A stretch of DNA of 11,760 nt, taken from NCBI GenBank assembly GCA_018969565.1, contig JAGWYC010000038.1, positions 1-11,760 on the forward strand. Direction: 5' to 3'. The first letter of the stretch is position 1, and every line of letters begins with the position of its first letter. Origin of the DNA: Bacteroidota bacterium (GTDB lineage: Bacteria; Bacteroidota; Bacteroidia; NS11-12g; UBA955). The notes beneath the pieces were generated by a model. The model was not told where the DNA came from. It saw only the letters and a program-made list of their open reading frames with translations, and searched no databases. A program made the translations under genes and the position numbers. Of this stretch, positions 1 to 6,240 are shown piece after piece.

Positions 1-320
1 CTGCGCAATTCGCGGCATAGCTCCTGTACCTGTTGCAGGTCGGCGCCGGCAGAAGGTTTGTGCCATACGCGCAGCCTTACCAGGTTGATACCCGACTTCT
101 GCAGCGTACGGAGCATATCTTCAGCCGTTCCATAGCGGTTAAACCAGCTCATTGCGCTCTTGCGCACTTCAGGCAGAAACGACAGGTCAGCGCCCATCAG
201 TTCAGGCTTTGCAGTGAGCGGAGGCCCCGCTTTGGGTTTTTTGCAGGCTCCGATAAGTAAGAGCAAGGGCAGCATCACTGCCGGCAACAGTATATTATTC
301 CTATTGAGCACCAGGAGCAT
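1..320 (-). CDS. GH53 arabinogalactan endo-beta-1,4-galactanase, lipoprotein, N-terminal part (C-terminus beyond left edge)
   Basis: Only the first 106 codons are visible; there is no stop before base 1. The start at 320 gives a lipoprotein signal peptide: an Arg at residue 7, a hydrophobic run rich in Leu, then LLIGAC with the lipidated Cys at 26 and a KKPK linker. Residues 43-52 (GADLSFLPEV) and 59-92, including GINLVRLRVWHKP, match the start of the GH53 (beta/alpha)8 barrel, where the first strand reads G-x-D-L-S-x-L-x-E and the next strand ends in the RLRxW-x-x-P motif. GH53 enzymes hydrolyse beta-1,4-galactan side chains of pectin (arabinogalactan type I). The catalytic glutamates lie outside the window. 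There is no acidic stretch just after Cys26 like the known Bacteroidota surface lipoprotein export signal, so a periplasmic location is possible. The ATG overlaps the stop of the upstream T9SS gene (TGATG), which decides the start and suggests translational coupling. Confidence 0.85.
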   Translation of the reverse strand, partial: MLLVLNRNNILLPAVMLPLLLLIGACKKPKAGPPLTAKPELMGADLSFLPEVRKSAMSWFNRYGTAEDMLRTLQKSGINLVRLRVWHKPSAGADLQQVQELCRELR

Positions 321-2323
321 CAGGGCATTTTCACATAGCGGCAGGTGGCAGCGCTGTGACCCGGTGCCTGTAGCCTGATCAGGTATATGCCGCTTTGCAG
401 TCCGCTCAGATCCATATCAAACTGTGCACCGCTGTTGCTTTCAGCTTTTCTGAAAACGCAGCGTCCGTTTAAGTCAAAAACCTGAATGGAAGCATCCTGT
501 ACGGGGCTGCTCAGGTTCAACTGCACCATTCCTTTGCCGGGGTTGGGGAAAAGAGTGAGTTCCAGCGGAGCGGCAGCAGCCGTGGCGCTGTTGGTATGCC
601 TTACCGCTGTGTAAGGACCTCCGCTGGCATTCCACCAAGTGCCGGAATTGGTAGTTTCCAGACGCAGCGCCCTTACGGTGTAGAGGTTGCGGCCTTGCAG
701 GTAGTTGGTGCTGTCATAATACACCGTATCGGTAATCAGGTAACCTTTGTTCACGCGGAAATAGCCGTTGCTCGCACTGTCATAGCGATATACCGCATAA
801 CCGTCAATGGAGCCTTTGGCGCGGTTCCAGCTCAACTTTACACGGTTGGAAACACTTGTGGCTTTCAGGTTGGAAGGGGCAGGTACATAAGCCATGCGCA
901 GGGTGGGGTCACCCATCAGGGCAATGTGAATTCCTTGCTGGGAATAGTTGAAATTACCGCTGAAATAGAAATTACTGTTGTTCTGTGTTATCCTGGTTCC
1001 GAAGCCAATGTGCTTGCCCAGGGCCATGTGGTGCACATACCACTTGGGAATTCCACCCCAGAAACAGGCCAGCGCACTATTGGCCAAAGGCGCGCGCAGC
1101 AGGTTGTTGTTCACGTCCCAGTCGCCGAAAAAGCTTCCGGCCAGAATGGTGAAGATGTTCTGTAATGAATCGGCAGCGAAGTTATTGGTAGTACCAATCC
1201 CGGAGCAGGAAGTGAAGGATCCGGCGCCACAGCCGTAACTCCACAGATAAGCACCGCTTTTTTGTGCTGTGAAATAATCGCGGTTGTCAAAGATGCTGTC
1301 GGTGCGGAAAAAGGTGGCGAAGTTGTGGTAGCCGGTAGATGCCAGGTTCAGGGTGGGGAAGTTATTGTCAATCAGGGCGCGGTTTACCGAGCGAAGTTGC
1401 CCGTTGCGCCACAGGTGGTTGCGGTTCAGGTATTTACGCACCAGCAGGGTGTCGTTTTTACTGAATGAAGTCATGTCGAACAGGTCCACACGGCCTACTT
1501 CCAGATCCACAGCGCCCGGCACCTTGGTCTGATCCATCTTGCCATCGCCGGGAATATTGTACAGTCGCGAAGCCAGGCCGGTGGTGCGGGTTACCTCGCT
1601 GTCGAACCACTCTCCATCCAATTCACCATAGTACAAATCCGCCGGCCAGGCTCCGGTATGGTTGCCCGAACCTTCTACATGCCCGTCGGGTGGGGGAATG
1701 AAGGAAGAACTGTAATCGCCGGAATAAGGCACAGGCACATGTCCGATGATGTATAAAGTGCTCACCTTGCCGCCGCGACGCTGATATTCCGCCTGAATGC
1801 GGCTGCGCACCAGTGCAGGCTTTTCCTTGCGTCCGGCATACAAAATGCTGGTGCTCCAACCCTCCGACTGTAATTGCGTGTTCAGGCGGTTAATTTCATT
1901 TTTGAGGGGAATCAGGTAATTGCTGTCAATCAGCAGGATTATACCCCCGTTGGCAACTTGTTCTTCGTAGCGGTTTCCGGCCCATACATAACCCAAGGCT
2001 TCAGACTGATTGCTGGTATTCACCTTCACCACCATGTATTCATAAGCGGCTCCCTTTTTCGCAGAAGCGTCTTTCCAGCTCGCCAAGTTACCGGCCACCG
2101 TGCCAACGGGCGTTGCACCCCAGTCTTCGTTGTTCAGATCGCTGCGGCGGAAAATCTGCCATGTGCCGGTATAGGATTCCTGTGGCCAGTAAATGGTAAT
2201 GGTTCCATCGGAATTAGCAATGGCGCCTGCCATAACCACTTGCGTTTTGGCTACCTGTGCCCGGGTATCGAAACCCGGAATCAGAAAACTCAGAAGCAAA
2301 GCCAGGGTAATGATTCTGTTCAT
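320..2323 (-). CDS. T9SS-exported protein with a gingipain-like (peptidase C25-type) core lacking the catalytic His-Cys dyad
   Basis: 667 residues from the ATG at 2323. An ATG 12 codons upstream would put a polar extension before a good signal peptide, so the inner start is preferred. Order seen: signal peptide 1-23; FnIII-like beta domain about 25-110; gingipain-like core about 120-478; FnIII domain 481-577; T9SS type A sorting domain about 587-667 (LFPNPGKG, IQVFDLNGR, LSGLQSGIYLIRL). The core follows the C25 layout: an 'EYQRRGGKVSTLYIIGHVPVP' type strand near 179-199, ADLYYGELDG (228-237), VDLEVGRVD (272-280), SGAYLWSYGCG (356-366), an AGSFFGDWD segment (395-403), and a closing MGDPTLRM (470-477) equivalent to the gingipain GDPSL. 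In gingipains the GHG His and a downstream Cys form the dyad; here Cys365 and Ser397 occupy those places. The protein is probably released or anchored at the cell surface; its activity is unknown. A divergent active protease is the alternative to a pseudoenzyme. Confidence 0.82.
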   Translation of the reverse strand: MNRIITLALLLSFLIPGFDTRAQVAKTQVVMAGAIANSDGTITIYWPQESYTGTWQIFRRSDLNNEDWGATPVGTVAGNLASWKDASAKKGAAYEYMVVKVNTSNQSEALGYVWAGNRYEEQVANGGIILLIDSNYLIPLKNEINRLNTQLQSEGWSTSILYAGRKEKPALVRSRIQAEYQRRGGKVSTLYIIGHVPVPYSGDYSSSFIPPPDGHVEGSGNHTGAWPADLYYGELDGEWFDSEVTRTTGLASRLYNIPGDGKMDQTKVPGAVDLEVGRVDLFDMTSFSKNDTLLVRKYLNRNHLWRNGQLRSVNRALIDNNFPTLNLASTGYHNFATFFRTDSIFDNRDYFTAQKSGAYLWSYGCGAGSFTSCSGIGTTNNFAADSLQNIFTILAGSFFGDWDVNNNLLRAPLANSALACFWGGIPKWYVHHMALGKHIGFGTRITQNNSNFYFSGNFNYSQQGIHIALMGDPTLRMAYVPAPSNLKATSVSNRVKLSWNRAKGSIDGYAVYRYDSASNGYFRVNKGYLITDTVYYDSTNYLQGRNLYTVRALRLETTNSGTWWNASGGPYTAVRHTNSATAAAAPLELTLFPNPGKGMVQLNLSSPVQDASIQVFDLNGRCVFRKAESNSGAQFDMDLSGLQSGIYLIRLQAPGHSAATCRYVKMP

Positions 2324-2341
2324 AAGCTGATGTTGTATCGG

Positions 2342-2349
2342 CGAATCTA
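2342..2349 (-). promoter_or_regulatory. Possible Bacteroidota -7 element upstream of the T9SS/GH53 pair
   Basis: Read on the minus strand this is TAGATTCG, matching the Bacteroidota TAnnTTYG -7 pattern, 18 bases before the ATG at 2323. No convincing TTTG -33 element is visible at the expected spacing, so the call is weak. It would give the coupled T9SS-protein/galactanase pair its own transcript, separate from ccmB, whose stop lies about 75 bases upstream. Confidence 0.25.
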
Positions 2350-2422
2350 AAGAATCCAATCCTTTCTTTATTAAGGCCTGATTTATCGCAAGTAGCGTGA
2401 ACTGCTTTTTCCTGCACTAGAA

Positions 2423-3082
2423 TTATTCCCTCCATACGAACCCGAACAGAATCAGGCTCAGATAAATCAGCAGCGCATCGAGGGTGATGACCACCAAAAG
2501 GTCTTTGTAGAAAGCCTCCGGAAGAAAGGATTCAAGGCATTTTCTGCTGGCGCTCATCCCTGCCAGAAGCACAGGGATTATAACCGGCAGACTGAGTACC
2601 GGGGCAATCAGACCGGCATGACGTGTTTTAGCAGAAATAGCAGAAACCAATGTTAACACGGTACTTACACCCAGTCCCGTGAGCCACACGCTGAGCAGAT
2701 AGGGCCACCACTGCGGTGCATAAAAGCCAAGAAAAAAGGAGTACATCAACAGGGTTCCCAGCAAAAGCACAGTCATGACCAGGCTGTTGTAGATTATCTT
2801 AGCAAGAATAAGGGAAGCCGGGTCACATAATTGAAACAAATACAGCCAACGACCAGCGGGTACAGCAATAAAATTCTTGACAATCCCCTGCATGGTTCCG
2901 GTAAGCACCAAAATCCAGAACATCGCGTTCCAAACCGGTATGGGCATCACCTGTACGGCCAGGTAACATACCAGAACGGTGGTAAATAACTGCAGCAATA
3001 CTCCGGCTAAAACGGCTTTCTGGCTTAAATCACTTTGCCATTCGGCGCGAATCAGTTGAAGAGTTTTGTGCCGCCTTGCCAC
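2423..3082 (-). CDS. ccmB: Heme exporter permease CcmB (cytochrome c maturation)
   Basis: 219 residues, about the usual CcmB length, and strongly hydrophobic with about six predicted membrane segments (roughly 24-44, 50-68, 95-118, 126-150, 157-175, 194-215). Family features seen: an N-terminal cytoplasmic stretch ending in a polar DLSQKA motif before the first helix, the WNAMFWILVL segment (51-60), AGRWLYLFQLCDPASLILAK (76-95) and SLPVIIPVLLAG (164-175). CcmB is the membrane subunit of the CcmAB(CD) ABC complex, which drives release of heme-loaded CcmE so that heme can be attached to c-type cytochromes on the periplasmic side. The start is GTG at 3082: an in-frame stop lies eight codons upstream and no ATG occurs before residue 46. 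No ccmA, ccmC or ccmE is adjacent; downstream comes the unrelated T9SS gene after a gap of about 100 bases. Confidence 0.85.
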   Translation of the reverse strand: MARRHKTLQLIRAEWQSDLSQKAVLAGVLLQLFTTVLVCYLAVQVMPIPVWNAMFWILVLTGTMQGIVKNFIAVPAGRWLYLFQLCDPASLILAKIIYNSLVMTVLLLGTLLMYSFFLGFYAPQWWPYLLSVWLTGLGVSTVLTLVSAISAKTRHAGLIAPVLSLPVIIPVLLAGMSASRKCLESFLPEAFYKDLLVVITLDALLIYLSLILFGFVWRE

Positions 3083-3098
3083 CTTTTTAGTTATTTCG
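3065..3098 (+). promoter_or_regulatory. Possible promoter for the TerB-like gene and accC
   Basis: TTTG at 3065-3068 is followed 22 bases later by TTATTTCG at 3091-3098, one mismatch from TAnnTTCG, 22 bases before the ATG at 3121. The -33 element would lie inside the first codons of ccmB, and the -7 directly abuts the opposite-strand ccmB element. Spacing is at the long end of the Bacteroidota range, so this is tentative. Confidence 0.25.
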
Positions 3099-3106
3099 CA
3101 AAGTTA
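3099..3106 (-). promoter_or_regulatory. Likely -7 promoter element for ccmB
   Basis: The minus-strand sequence is TAACTTTG, an exact match to the Bacteroidota -7 consensus TAnnTTTG, ending 16 bases before the GTG at 3082. It would start transcription only about 10 bases before the gene, a very short leader. No clear TTTG -33 element is present at 19-21 bases upstream, which would fall inside the start of the TerB-like gene. Confidence 0.4.
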
Positions 3107-3120
3107 TTTAGCGAATCCCA

Positions 3121-3594
3121 ATGCTCGACCACATCCATCATTTAACCGAAGAAGAGAAAAACCTGGTACTACAGGCTCCTGTGTACGTTAGTCTGCTGAT
3201 TGCCGGTGCCGACGGCCATGTGCAGCAGGAAGAACAAAAGCGCATCCTTGAACTGGTGCATACCAAAACTTTTTCCGAGCAATATGAACTCCGGGAATTG
3301 TACAGCACCCTCGACCATGACCTGGCGGCCCATTTGAGGCAAATGATGGCTTCACTTCCCGAGGATACAAACGAGCGTCAGAATATGCTCAGCGGATTAA
3401 TCGGGCAACTGAACCACATCTTCCCCAAACTGGAAAAGCATTTTGCGCGGCAACTTTACAAGAGTCTTCGCGAATTCGCGCATTACATTGCCCACGCCGA
3501 TGGTGGTTTCTGGGGCATTTCTGCGGTGAGTGATGCAGAAAAGCAGTGGATGAAACTTCCCATGCTGGAAGAACCTTTCAAGGATCAGGACTAA
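3121..3594 (+). CDS. TerB-like helical protein, function unknown
   Basis: 157 residues with no signal peptide and no membrane segment, so probably cytoplasmic. Residues 19-45 (APVYVSLLIAGADGHVQQEE and following) resemble the metal-binding AxADGxxxxxE signature of the TerB-like all-alpha fold, named after a tellurite-resistance protein but spread widely in other contexts. A second, similar element lies at 118-142 (EFAHYIAHADGGFWGISAVS then DAEKQW), so the two ADG motifs sit near the two ends of the protein, suggesting internal pseudo-symmetry. The C-terminal KLPML pattern is one I associate with conserved Bacteroidota proteins of this size, from memory only. No other ter genes are adjacent, so tellurite resistance should not be assumed. 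It is followed after 11 bases by the biotin carboxylase gene and probably shares its transcript. Confidence 0.6.
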   Translation: MLDHIHHLTEEEKNLVLQAPVYVSLLIAGADGHVQQEEQKRILELVHTKTFSEQYELRELYSTLDHDLAAHLRQMMASLPEDTNERQNMLSGLIGQLNHIFPKLEKHFARQLYKSLREFAHYIAHADGGFWGISAVSDAEKQWMKLPMLEEPFKDQD

Positions 3595-3605
3595 GCCTTT
3601 ACAAC

Positions 3606-5108
3606 GTGTCCCTGTTTAACAAGATTCTGGTTGCCAACCGCGGTGAAATCGCCATCAGGGTAATGCGTGCCTGCCGTGAAATGGGCATCAGCACCGTTGC
3701 AGTGTACAGTGAAGCCGATCGCAATGCGCTTCATGTGCGCTACGCCGACGAGGCTTTTTGCATAGGTGCCGGCCCCAGTAACCAAAGCTATCTGCGCGGT
3801 GATGCCATCATCGAAGTGTGCAGGAAAACAGGGGCACAGGCAGTGCATCCCGGCTATGGCTTCCTTTCTGAGAACGCCGGTTTTGCCCGCGACCTCAGAG
3901 AAGCCGGTATTGTGCTTATTGGGCCTTCCCCCGAAGCGATGGAGGTGATGGGCAGTAAGATAGGCGCAAAACAGGCTGTGGAGAAATTCGGTGTACCACT
4001 GGTTCCCGGTATCAACGAAGCCATCAGCAACCCCGAAGCGGCTTTGGATATTGCCCGTCAAATCGGATTTCCGGTGCTGGTAAAAGCCAGTGCAGGCGGT
4101 GGTGGCAAAGGGATGCGCATCGTAGAACGCGCCGAAGATTTTATTGATGAATTAGGCAGGGCGCAAAGCGAAGCCCGCAGTGCTTTTGGTGATGACTCGG
4201 TGTTCATTGAAAAATATGTAGGCGGTCCCAGACACATTGAGTTTCAGATTATTGCCGACCAACACGGTAATATCTGTCATTTGTTTGAACGGGAATGTTC
4301 TATTCAGCGCCGCCATCAGAAACTGGTTGAAGAAGCGCCCAGCACAGCCCTTGATGAATCCCTGAGAAACCGCATGGGCGCGGCTGCTGTGAATGTGGCC
4401 AGAGCCTGTAATTATACCGGTGCAGGAACCGTAGAGTTTCTGGTGGGCAATGATGGGAATTTCTATTTCCTGGAGATGAATACCCGTCTCCAGGTGGAAC
4501 ATCCGGTAACGGAAATGATTACGGGTGTTGACCTGGTGCGGGAACAAATCCGCGTGGCAGCCGGACTTCCGCTCAGTTTTACCCAACAAGACCTGAACAT
4601 CAATGGGCACGCCATTGAATTGCGTGTATGCGCTGAAGACCCGGCGAATAACTTCCTGCCGGACATTGGCACCATTACCGAATACGCTACCCCCAAGGGT
4701 CCGGGTATCCGTGTGGATGATGCTATGGAGGCCGGAATGGAAATTCCAATCTTCTATGACAATATGATTGCCAAACTGATTGTGTGGGGCAATAATCGTG
4801 AAGAGGCTTTGGGACGAATGCTCAGGGCCATTTCTGAATACCGCCTGTCCGGTATCGCAAGTACTTTGTCATTCGGTGCCTTTGTAATGAAGCATGAAGC
4901 ATTTGTATCCGGTAACTTCGACACAGGGTTTATCGGCATGCATTTCAAACCGGAATACCTGAATCACCACGCCTATGAAGCAGAAGAGGAAGCCGCTGCC
5001 GCCATGGCCGCCGCTTTCGCCTGGGGCCGTCGTGTTTCAAGTGTCAGCGCACCTGCCGCCATTGTGGCTGAAGGGCAATGGAAACGCCGCAGGGAACGCA
5101 AAAGGTAA
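3606..5108 (+). CDS. accC: Biotin carboxylase subunit of an acyl-CoA (acetyl-/propionyl-CoA) carboxylase
   Basis: 500 residues from the GTG at 3606, which gives the canonical opening LFNKILVANRGEIAIRV; the frame stays open upstream, but an earlier ATG would add 20 residues reading over the end of the TerB-like gene. The enzyme carboxylates the biotin of a carrier protein using ATP and bicarbonate. Visible: Rossmann-like N-domain with HPGYGFLSEN (81-90); Lys160 and the glycine-rich ATP loop AGGGGKGMR (163-171); HIEFQI (210-215); RECSIQRRHQK (229-239); EMNTRLQVEHPVTE (290-303) with the metal-binding and biotin-pocket residues; RVCAEDP (340-346). It is about 50 residues longer than the E. coli subunit; the extra part is an Ala/Glu-rich segment and a very basic tail (QWKRRRERKR). 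There is no biotinyl MKM motif, so the carrier and carboxyltransferase must be encoded elsewhere. The acyl-CoA substrate cannot be told from this subunit. Confidence 0.9.
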   Translation: MSLFNKILVANRGEIAIRVMRACREMGISTVAVYSEADRNALHVRYADEAFCIGAGPSNQSYLRGDAIIEVCRKTGAQAVHPGYGFLSENAGFARDLREAGIVLIGPSPEAMEVMGSKIGAKQAVEKFGVPLVPGINEAISNPEAALDIARQIGFPVLVKASAGGGGKGMRIVERAEDFIDELGRAQSEARSAFGDDSVFIEKYVGGPRHIEFQIIADQHGNICHLFERECSIQRRHQKLVEEAPSTALDESLRNRMGAAAVNVARACNYTGAGTVEFLVGNDGNFYFLEMNTRLQVEHPVTEMITGVDLVREQIRVAAGLPLSFTQQDLNINGHAIELRVCAEDPANNFLPDIGTITEYATPKGPGIRVDDAMEAGMEIPIFYDNMIAKLIVWGNNREEALGRMLRAISEYRLSGIASTLSFGAFVMKHEAFVSGNFDTGFIGMHFKPEYLNHHAYEAEEEAAAAMAAAFAWGRRVSSVSAPAAIVAEGQWKRRRERKR

Positions 5109-5154
5109 GTAAGCCGCCGTTGCTCAAACCGTTCTTCTCGTTGTTCAATGGTCG

Positions 5155-5186
5155 TTTTTACGGCTTGTGGACGCTATGTAACTTCG
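5155..5186 (+). promoter_or_regulatory. Possible promoter for the 2-hydroxyacid dehydrogenase gene
   Basis: TAACTTCG at 5179-5186 fits the Bacteroidota -7 pattern TAnnTTYG and lies 29 bases before the ATG at 5216. A T-rich stretch (TTTTT, 5155-5159) is 19 bases upstream, where the -33 element is expected, though it lacks the G of TTTG. The 107-base gap after accC shows no convincing hairpin followed by a T run. Confidence 0.35.
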
Positions 5187-5215
5187 AATCAACAAAGCGA
5201 AACTGAGCCCTGTTT

Positions 5216-6193
5216 ATGAATAAAGTACTCATCATTGACGACGTTCATCCTTTGCTGATGGAGGCGCTGACAGCCGCCGGCTTTGAACCGGTATATCGGC
5301 CTGAATGCAGCAGGGAAGAGGCCTGTGCATTGGTTGCTGACTGTGTAGTACTGGTGTTGCGAAGTAAATTGTTCATTGATGAGGATTTTTTAAAGGCAGC
5401 ACCCCGTCTGCGTTTAATTGCCCGAGCCGGTGCCGGTACCGATAACATTCATGAGGAAGCCTGTGCGCAAAGCGGAGTCGGCCTGGTGCATGCAGGTGGT
5501 GCCAACAGTGATGCCGTGGCCGAACAAACCCTGGGCATGCTGCTTTCCTTGATGTCGAATATTGCCAAAGGCGACCGGGAAATTCGTCGTGGCATTTGGG
5601 ACCGGGAAGGAAACAGGGGCATAGAATTAAAAGGTAAAACGGTTGGAATTATCGGTTTCGGCTACACAGGCACTGCATTTGCAGCCCGCCTGGCCGGTTT
5701 TGGCGTTCAGGTGCTGGCCTACGACCCTTACAAAAAGGCATCAGGATTCCCATTCGTCAAACAGGTCGAGATGGAAGTTATCTTCCGGGAAGCTGATGTG
5801 CTCAGCCTGCATGTTCCATTAACGGATGAAACCCGTAATCTGGTGGATGCTGCATACATGAATAACTTCAAAAAACCGTTAATCCTCCTGAATCTGAGCC
5901 GCGGACAGGTGGTGTGCACTGCCGATGTGGTTAAGGCACTTCAAAGCGGCGTATTAAGAGGGTTTGCGGCGGATGTGCTGGAAACAGAACCATTGAGCGC
6001 CCTGACTTCCGAAGATAAAAAATGGTTTGAGCCGCTCAAAGGAATGGATCAGGTGCTGCTCACACCGCATGTGGGCGGCTGGAGCAACGAATCTTATGAG
6101 CGAATTTCGGGAGTGCTTGCTGCTCGAATTATCCGTTGGTTCAATCGAGAATCCCAAATGCTGCCCAAACTATTGGAATATTACAAAATTTGA
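5216..6193 (+). CDS. D-isomer-specific 2-hydroxyacid dehydrogenase, phosphoglycerate dehydrogenase type
   Basis: 325 residues, the size of a short, ACT-less member of the NAD-dependent D-2-hydroxyacid dehydrogenase family. Seen: N-terminal substrate-domain half with LIARAGAGTDNI (67-78); a linking helix containing AEQTLGMLL (102-110); LKGKTVGIIGFGYTGTAFA (138-156) with the NAD-binding GxGxxG loop and Asp170 at the end of the next strand; LSLHVPLTDETRNLV (196-210); and the catalytic triad Arg229 (NLSRG), Glu258 (DVLETEP) and His285 (TPHVGG). It would interconvert a 2-hydroxyacid and a 2-oxoacid in the cytoplasm. 3-phosphoglycerate oxidation (first step of serine synthesis) is the common annotation for such proteins, but no serC or serB is adjacent and glycerate/hydroxypyruvate reduction is equally possible, so no symbol is given. 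The start has no competing upstream ATG and gives the usual VLIID first strand. Confidence 0.85.
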   Translation: MNKVLIIDDVHPLLMEALTAAGFEPVYRPECSREEACALVADCVVLVLRSKLFIDEDFLKAAPRLRLIARAGAGTDNIHEEACAQSGVGLVHAGGANSDAVAEQTLGMLLSLMSNIAKGDREIRRGIWDREGNRGIELKGKTVGIIGFGYTGTAFAARLAGFGVQVLAYDPYKKASGFPFVKQVEMEVIFREADVLSLHVPLTDETRNLVDAAYMNNFKKPLILLNLSRGQVVCTADVVKALQSGVLRGFAADVLETEPLSALTSEDKKWFEPLKGMDQVLLTPHVGGWSNESYERISGVLAARIIRWFNRESQMLPKLLEYYKI

Positions 6194-6202
6194 GGGAATT
6201 TG
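6173..6202 (+). promoter_or_regulatory. Possible promoter for the receptor operon
   Basis: TTGG at 6173-6176 and GGAATTTG at 6195-6202 are separated by 18 bases, close to the TTTG/TAnnTTTG spacing of Bacteroidota promoters, but the -7 lacks its leading TA. The element straddles the end of the dehydrogenase gene and would give a leader of roughly 30 bases before the ATG at 6241. The alternative is read-through from the dehydrogenase, only 47 bases upstream. Confidence 0.22.
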
Positions 6203-6240
6203 CGCCCTTGCTCTAAAACTGTAAAAGAGATAATCAGAGT

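Noticed and set aside
596..1165. A 189-codon plus-strand open frame
   Set aside because: Antisense to the gingipain-like and FnIII regions of the T9SS protein; no recognisable domain or start signal.
320..2323. Identification of the gingipain-like protein as the T9SS sortase PorU
   Set aside because: It carries its own T9SS C-terminal sorting domain, is much shorter than PorU, and lacks the catalytic Cys, so it is a cargo protein rather than the sortase.
1874..2350. A 158-codon plus-strand open frame
   Set aside because: Antisense to the N-terminal third of the T9SS protein, including its signal peptide; no domain is recognisable.
2324..2359. N-terminal extension of the T9SS protein by 12 residues from an upstream ATG
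   Set aside because: The extension (MDSLDSPIQHQL) would precede an otherwise normal signal peptide that begins with MNRI; the inner ATG at 2323 is the better start.
3591..4061. A 156-codon minus-strand open frame
   Set aside because: Antisense to the highly conserved N-domain of biotin carboxylase; no independent support.
5111..5166. Inverted repeat AAGCCG / CGGCTT after accC as a terminator
   Set aside because: Only six paired bases separated by 44, with no T run after the second arm; likely chance.
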